Positions 60,472 to 64,000 of a stretch of DNA of 64,000 nucleotides are shown here, piece by piece. The position numbers and the translations under genes are program-made. The notes under the pieces were generated by a model. The model saw nothing but the letters and a program-made list of their open reading frames with translations. It searched no databases and had not been told where the DNA came from. The DNA comes from Nissolia schottii (taxonomy: Eukaryota; Streptophyta; Magnoliopsida; Fabales; Fabaceae). The DNA is taken from positions 306,930-370,929 of the forward strand of contig QANU01094832.1 in NCBI GenBank assembly GCA_003254905.1, read 5' to 3'. Numbering within the stretch: the stretch's first letter is position 1; each line of letters begins with the position of its first letter.

Positions 60472-60540
60472 TACTACCAGAAAATCAGCATTTAGTGACG
60501 GACAAATCCGTCGCTAATAATAAAACTCCGTTGCTAATCG
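60472..60540. mobile_element. CACTA-like transposon end
   Basis: TACTACCAGAAAATCAGCAT resembles the CACTACAAGAAAA tips of CACTA (En/Spm) transposons. It is followed by the typical sub-terminal inverted motif AGTGACGGA-caaa-TCCGTCGCT and another CTCCGTTGCTAA. The other end was not found, so only one end, or a fragment, is supported. Confidence 0.6.
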
Positions 60541-60699
60541 CTTGCTTATATAGTTAGCAGTTGGAACATGTTAAAAAACTGCAAGAGCTTCATTCGCCTA
60601 CTGCTCATGATTTTCTGTAAAATCAGATAATCGCTATGTAGAAAACTTTGAATACCTATATTTACAAGAAATTGCAATAAGACAAAAGAAGAACATTAC

Positions 60700-60915
60700 C
60701 AGCCCTCAGCAAGTCTTCATGGTTCTTATCTTCTGCTTCAATAGCTTTTTCTAGAATACCACCTGATGGATATATAAAGGTTTCAATTTACAAATCATTC
60801 AATATAATTATTATGACTCATGCATTGATGGATGTGTGCACAATGTATATACCTTTTGCATTGGTTGAAGATATTCTGTTAAGGTTGCCGGCGGTTCAAG
60901 TGCGTCTCCAAGTCT
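60700..60915 (-). pseudogene. exon-like host-gene fragment beside the CACTA end
   Basis: On the minus strand a piece ending at 60853 (AATGCAAAAG|GTATATAC) and a 63-base exon at 60700-60762 (CATCAG before, GCTG|GTAATG after) have matching phases. They read RISSTNAK + GGILEKAIEAEDKNHEDLLRA. The second part loosely resembles the AIxAEDxxHxDFLRL block of GT31 beta-1,3-galactosyltransferases. No further exons were recognised. It may be a captured fragment of a host gene. The identification is weak. Confidence 0.3.
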
Positions 60916-61327
60916 TGATTAACAACAACAACAACAACATTCTTTTAATTTCATTTATTTGTACAGCATCCAAGTAATTAACCATAGAAGCAGAAAATTA
61001 GTGATGCTTTCTTTCCAAGTTTCGCAATGTGATGATTCATGAGTTCTTCGTTAATCCTTTTTTCTCCTCTCCAAAGCTTCCCTTGAAAGATACAATTGTC
61101 AACATGAATATGTGTTGGTTAAAATACTTAAATTGATTGTTTACTACACAACAAAGGCTATTAGTTTATTTATGCATCATGCCAATCTTAAAACCCATGC
61201 AAGTAAGAATAAGACGATTAAGTTAAGCAGATCACGGAATTTGATGACCTATGTAGCAGAAAGGGGAAAAAAAAAACTAATCAGAACAAAGAAAGAATAA
61301 GATGATTAAGTATGTTATATTTTAGGG
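60916..61327. other. intergenic or element-internal DNA, unassigned
   Basis: Contains a short (AAC)n run near 60922-60940. No gene or clear repeat ends. Confidence 0.4.
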
Positions 61328-62255
61328 TCGTGATTATTGCACCACAAGTTATTGTACACCTGGTGTACACGTGGGACAATAACTACCCACAACGCCTCAC
61401 CCTCTCAAAACGTGCGCGTACGACACACTCTCTCATTAAATCCCTCAGCACACCAACCGTTCACATTTCGTAGAGAGCGCAAAAACCTTTCTTCTCCCAC
61501 GACATAACCCTCTCGTCTTCCTCTCAATCACTGCTTCTTCTTCCTCCTTCTTCAATCACATTTTCAACTCTTCTATCGTAAGGCTTTCTCATCTTTGTAA
61601 CTACTAGTAAGACCTAATCCTTACTAGTTCGTTTTCTTTTTGCAAGTTAATCGTCGAACCTTTTTGCTATTTTAGTTCACATCAACTTTCCTTTTGCTAT
61701 TTTTGCTTGCAATCAAAACTTTTTTTATTTTGGCCTAAATATTGGTTATATCTTGTTGTTTACGAAAGTTCGTCTCATTTTACGAACAATTGTGTCTAAA
61801 AATGACAAAGATTGTGTCTGAATAAAACAAATGGTTGTGTCTACGATATGAAAGGGGTTCTGTCTTCCTAACCGTTGTTTATCTTCAGACACAATCGTCA
61901 TGTATGATAATTACCTTCCAACAATGTGGGTTGGGGCGACGCCGCCGGAGCATAGTTGAAACTATCCAACAACAACTCCATGAACGACGACTCCTTGCCA
62001 AAGAAATTTAGTGGATTCGTCGCCAATGACTCCATGAAACAATATCAAATCAAAATCGCAGAACAAAGATGAAGAAAACGCAGAGATGAAAAACGAACAA
62101 ACAACAACTATGAAAACGTAGAAAGTGAGAAAACGCAAAGAGATGAAGGAGGTTATCTCGAAGAAGGCGCGTGGTTCGTTAGGGTGGGCACTTTGCTGAC
62201 TCAGCCAAAGATTTTAATAAAATAGGGTGGGTGTACAGGTGTGCAAGAATAATTA
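61328..62255. mobile_element. possible gene-fragment-carrying DNA element
   Basis: The left end (GATTATTGCACCACAAG then TTGTACACCTGGTGTACAC) resembles the complement of the right end (AATTATTCTTGCACACCTG then TACACCCACCC). The pairing is imperfect and no target duplication was found. The inside is richer in GC than its surroundings and looks genic: leader-like CT-rich text near 61490-61570 and a leader plus start exon on the minus strand at 61915-62035. This would fit a Pack-type element, but the ends are too weak to be certain. Confidence 0.4.
61915..62035 (-). pseudogene. isolated start exon of an unknown gene
   Basis: On the minus strand, a CT-rich leader (complement of about 62036-62180, with TTTTCTTCATCTTTG) precedes an ATG at 62035. 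The frame reads MESLATNPLNFFGKESSFME, then LLLDSFNYAPAASPQPTLLE, and ends at a GAAG|GTAATT donor. No following exon is recognised on this strand. I do not recognise the family. It could be the first exon of a captured gene or of a small real gene whose other exons I missed. Confidence 0.35.
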
Positions 62256-63405
62256 TTTTATATTTTATCCAATATCATATATCCTATATTCATATTATTA
62301 TTATTATATAATATAAGAAGATCATAGAATTAGCATTAATTGTTGTTAACGTGTCATTCCAGTGTTAAATCTAAGTAATTAAAAAAAATTAAAATAAAAC
62401 TGGATAATAATTGGGAAAGTTCATCAACCTTTTTTTAATTCTTACGAAATAGGTTTTTTTTTATTAACCCTCCTCCCTCCATTAGTTTTTTTTTTTTTCA
62501 CAATCAGGGTGTTTACCAATGTGATTTCGATAATTAATTCCTTCGTTCGCTTGTAAACACTACTAAAAGTGGGATGGCTGCCCCAAAAATCCTCCACCAG
62601 ATTTTATTTCATTTAATGTAATTATATTTCCTCAATTATTTTCTTAAAAAAATTCAACTCTCTTGCTCCTTCAACAGATTTTTTATTTATATTGATTTCC
62701 TCAATTATATTTTCAATCTTCTCTAAATTTTCCCCCAAATTCATATTAATTAGGTTATTTTGTTTTAACAATTTTTTCCATTCTAAAATATTTCTGCATA
62801 TAAATAATTGTGTTTTGAACTTATATCTCTCGTTAATAAATGGGTATAACTTATTAAGTATAAAAAAATATATTTGCATTAATCACAGCAAAAATCATAA
62901 ACAAATTACAAAAATTAGTGAGATAAATTTGTTTCTCTTCGATAATACATATATTTTGTAATTCTCTCTCCAATGTAATCATACATATGATAATGACTAC
63001 TTTAATGGGTGATGTACAAGTGTTTGAAGAGCACGATGGTATACTCACCTAGGTGGAATAATCATCATTAAATCCATTTAAACCTTTCTTTGCATAATAA
63101 AAAAAAATCAGTCATTTTTTATTTTAATTAATTCAAACCCTTTATGTCTTGAACATTTAAACATACTCATGAAATGAAATATCATTTTCATGTATAATCT
63201 ATCAATGACCCCGAAAAAAAAAAGAAAAAAGAAAGAAGCTTAGATTTATTTAGAGCCACATAAAATTTATTATAAAAAAACAAAAGGACAAAAGAGTGAC
63301 GTTACTAAATGTCCACCACATATCATCTATCTGCATCATACACCACTAGATTCTCTCTAGTACTACAACAGCAACAACCTGAAACTTAACTACCACAAGC
63401 ACAAT
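62256..63405. other. AT-rich intergenic DNA and PLUTO-type promoter
   Basis: Several T-rich or A-rich homopolymer runs (62453, 62491, 63210). No gene is seen until the leader at about 63300-63405, which contains TACTACAACAGCAACAACCT just before the start codon. Confidence 0.5.
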
Positions 63406-64000
63406 ATGAACATCATGGTATCAAAATGTCTCACCCTCCACCATGCCCCTCGTCAATTTCATCATCCTCCACAGCAAAACCATCTCCCACCAATTTTTCC
63501 TTCCTTGTCACAAAAACTCAACAACAAGGCGATTCATGCCTTGTATCATTTTAATCGAAATCACCAGTATTTAAAGTCCACTACTGAACTCCACCTGATC
63601 TGGCCGGAGCTTGATCCGTACAATTTTCCACCTAATAAGTTTAACTACCTGATCTCCCCTATGAAATGCTCCAATAATTCTTCCTCAAATCCAGAATTTG
63701 AGGCTGATCCAACTCTAACCAATGAAGAACTCAAGCCAACCCCACCAAGCCAAAGGACAATGTCAGGGTTGGAGATGGCAACCCTATGGGTAGGGCTTGT
63801 GGTTGGTGTCCCCACATACTACCTTGCCGGGAGCCTTGTTGACCTTGGCATGGCCTGGTGGCAAGGGATAGCCACTGTGGTGCTGGCCAACATGATCTTG
63901 TGGGTCCCACTTGTCCTGACTGGCCACCCTGGCACTCTCTATGGGATACCTTTCCCTGTTCTTGCGAGGTCCTCTTTTGGTGTCCATGGTGCTCATGTCC
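63406..64000 (+). CDS. PLUTO: plastid nucleobase transporter, NCS1 family (PLUTO-like), 5' part
   Basis: An open frame starts at ATG 63406 and runs without a stop to the window edge (198 codons plus one base). The first 90 or so residues are His/Pro/Asn/Ser-rich and look like a plastid transit peptide. Conserved NCS1 text begins after [60 protein letters not shown] and [20 protein letters not shown], covering membrane helices 1 and 2 and the start of helix 3 (family NxxLxPxxxxxRT and Gx(P/T)F motifs). Arabidopsis PLUTO (At5g03555) carries adenine, guanine and uracil across the inner envelope; Arabidopsis has a single NCS1 gene, which supports the name. Intron content and C-terminus lie outside the window. 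A second methionine (residue 4) is equally possible as the start. Confidence 0.88.
   Translation, partial: MNIMVSKCLTLHHAPRQFHHPPQQNHLPPIFPSLSQKLNNKAIHALYHFNRNHQYLKSTTELHLIWPELDPYNFPPNKFNYLISPMKCSNNSSSNPEFEADPTLTNEELKPTPPSQRTMSGLEMATLWVGLVVGVPTYYLAGSLVDLGMAWWQGIATVVLANMILWVPLVLTGHPGTLYGIPFPVLARSSFGVHGAHV

Noticed and set aside
62622-62961. overlapping AT-rich open frames on both strands
   Set aside because: Composition-driven Ile/Lys/Asn/Phe-rich text with no motif, signal peptide or splice context.
1-64000. CRISPR arrays, operons or phage-like systems
   Set aside because: The window is plant nuclear DNA; the tandem repeats present are microsatellites and short duplications without spacer structure.

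Overview
The window is nuclear DNA of a flowering plant. It holds interrupted genes with GT-AG introns, AT-rich intergenic DNA (a 7.4-kb gene-poor stretch at about 27.7-35.0 kb), many short foldback elements, tRNA-derived SINEs and a small LTR element. Codon and protein similarity, the Au-type SINE pair, the foldback ends of GGTTAA...TTTGGTCC type and a defensin-like peptide gene point to a eudicot, most likely a papilionoid legume. The species cannot be fixed from sequence alone.

Layout, left to right: (1) 1-3.4 kb: the end of a repeat, then a two-exon CHUP1-like coiled-coil gene (+). (2) 4.4-8.2 kb: a ten-exon lumenal FKBP-type prolyl isomerase (+), convergent with (3) 8.8-13.5 kb: the 13-exon Cactin gene (-). 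(4) 15.9-20.0 kb: cytoplasmic poly(A)-binding protein, ten exons (-). (5) 20.4-23.2 kb: intergenic DNA with a SINE-like repeat and two foldback elements. (6) 23.2-27.7 kb: a pepsin-like, probably GPI-anchored aspartic protease, ten exons (-). (7) 27.7-35.0 kb: gene-poor. (8) 35.1-39.0 kb: DEAD-box helicase of the LOS4/RH38 type, eight exons (+). (9) 39.5-39.9 kb: an RNase H-like retroelement relic. (10) 40.1-42.0 kb: a DUF1992 gene (+), preceded by a striking inverted G-box pair. (11) 44.2-45.8 kb: ESCRT-I subunit VPS37, seven exons (-). (12) 47.1-49.3 kb: intronless PPR protein (+). (13) 51.7-53.8 kb: PLATZ zinc-binding protein (+). (14) 55.8-60.0 kb: a decayed tandem cluster of defensin-like genes with one intact member, invaded by a foldback element and by a young TRIM-like LTR element. 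(15) 60.4-62.3 kb: a CACTA-like end beside an exon-like fragment, then a possible gene-fragment-carrying element. (16) 63.4 kb to the window end: the 5' part of a plastid nucleobase transporter of the PLUTO type (+), cut by the edge.

The genes do not form a pathway. They are ordinary, independently transcribed plant genes: mRNA metabolism (PABP, Cactin, LOS4), endosomal sorting (VPS37), organelle functions (CHUP1-like, FKBP, PPR, PLUTO) and extracellular or defence roles (aspartic protease, defensin-like). Exon models were built by hand from reading-frame continuity, splice-site dinucleotides and phase. All multi-exon models close in frame. I found no convincing new biological system. The most interesting parts are the defensin-like cluster with its nested insertions, a GC-AG intron in Cactin, the inverted G-box pair, the tandem SINEs and the possible gene-capturing elements at the right end.
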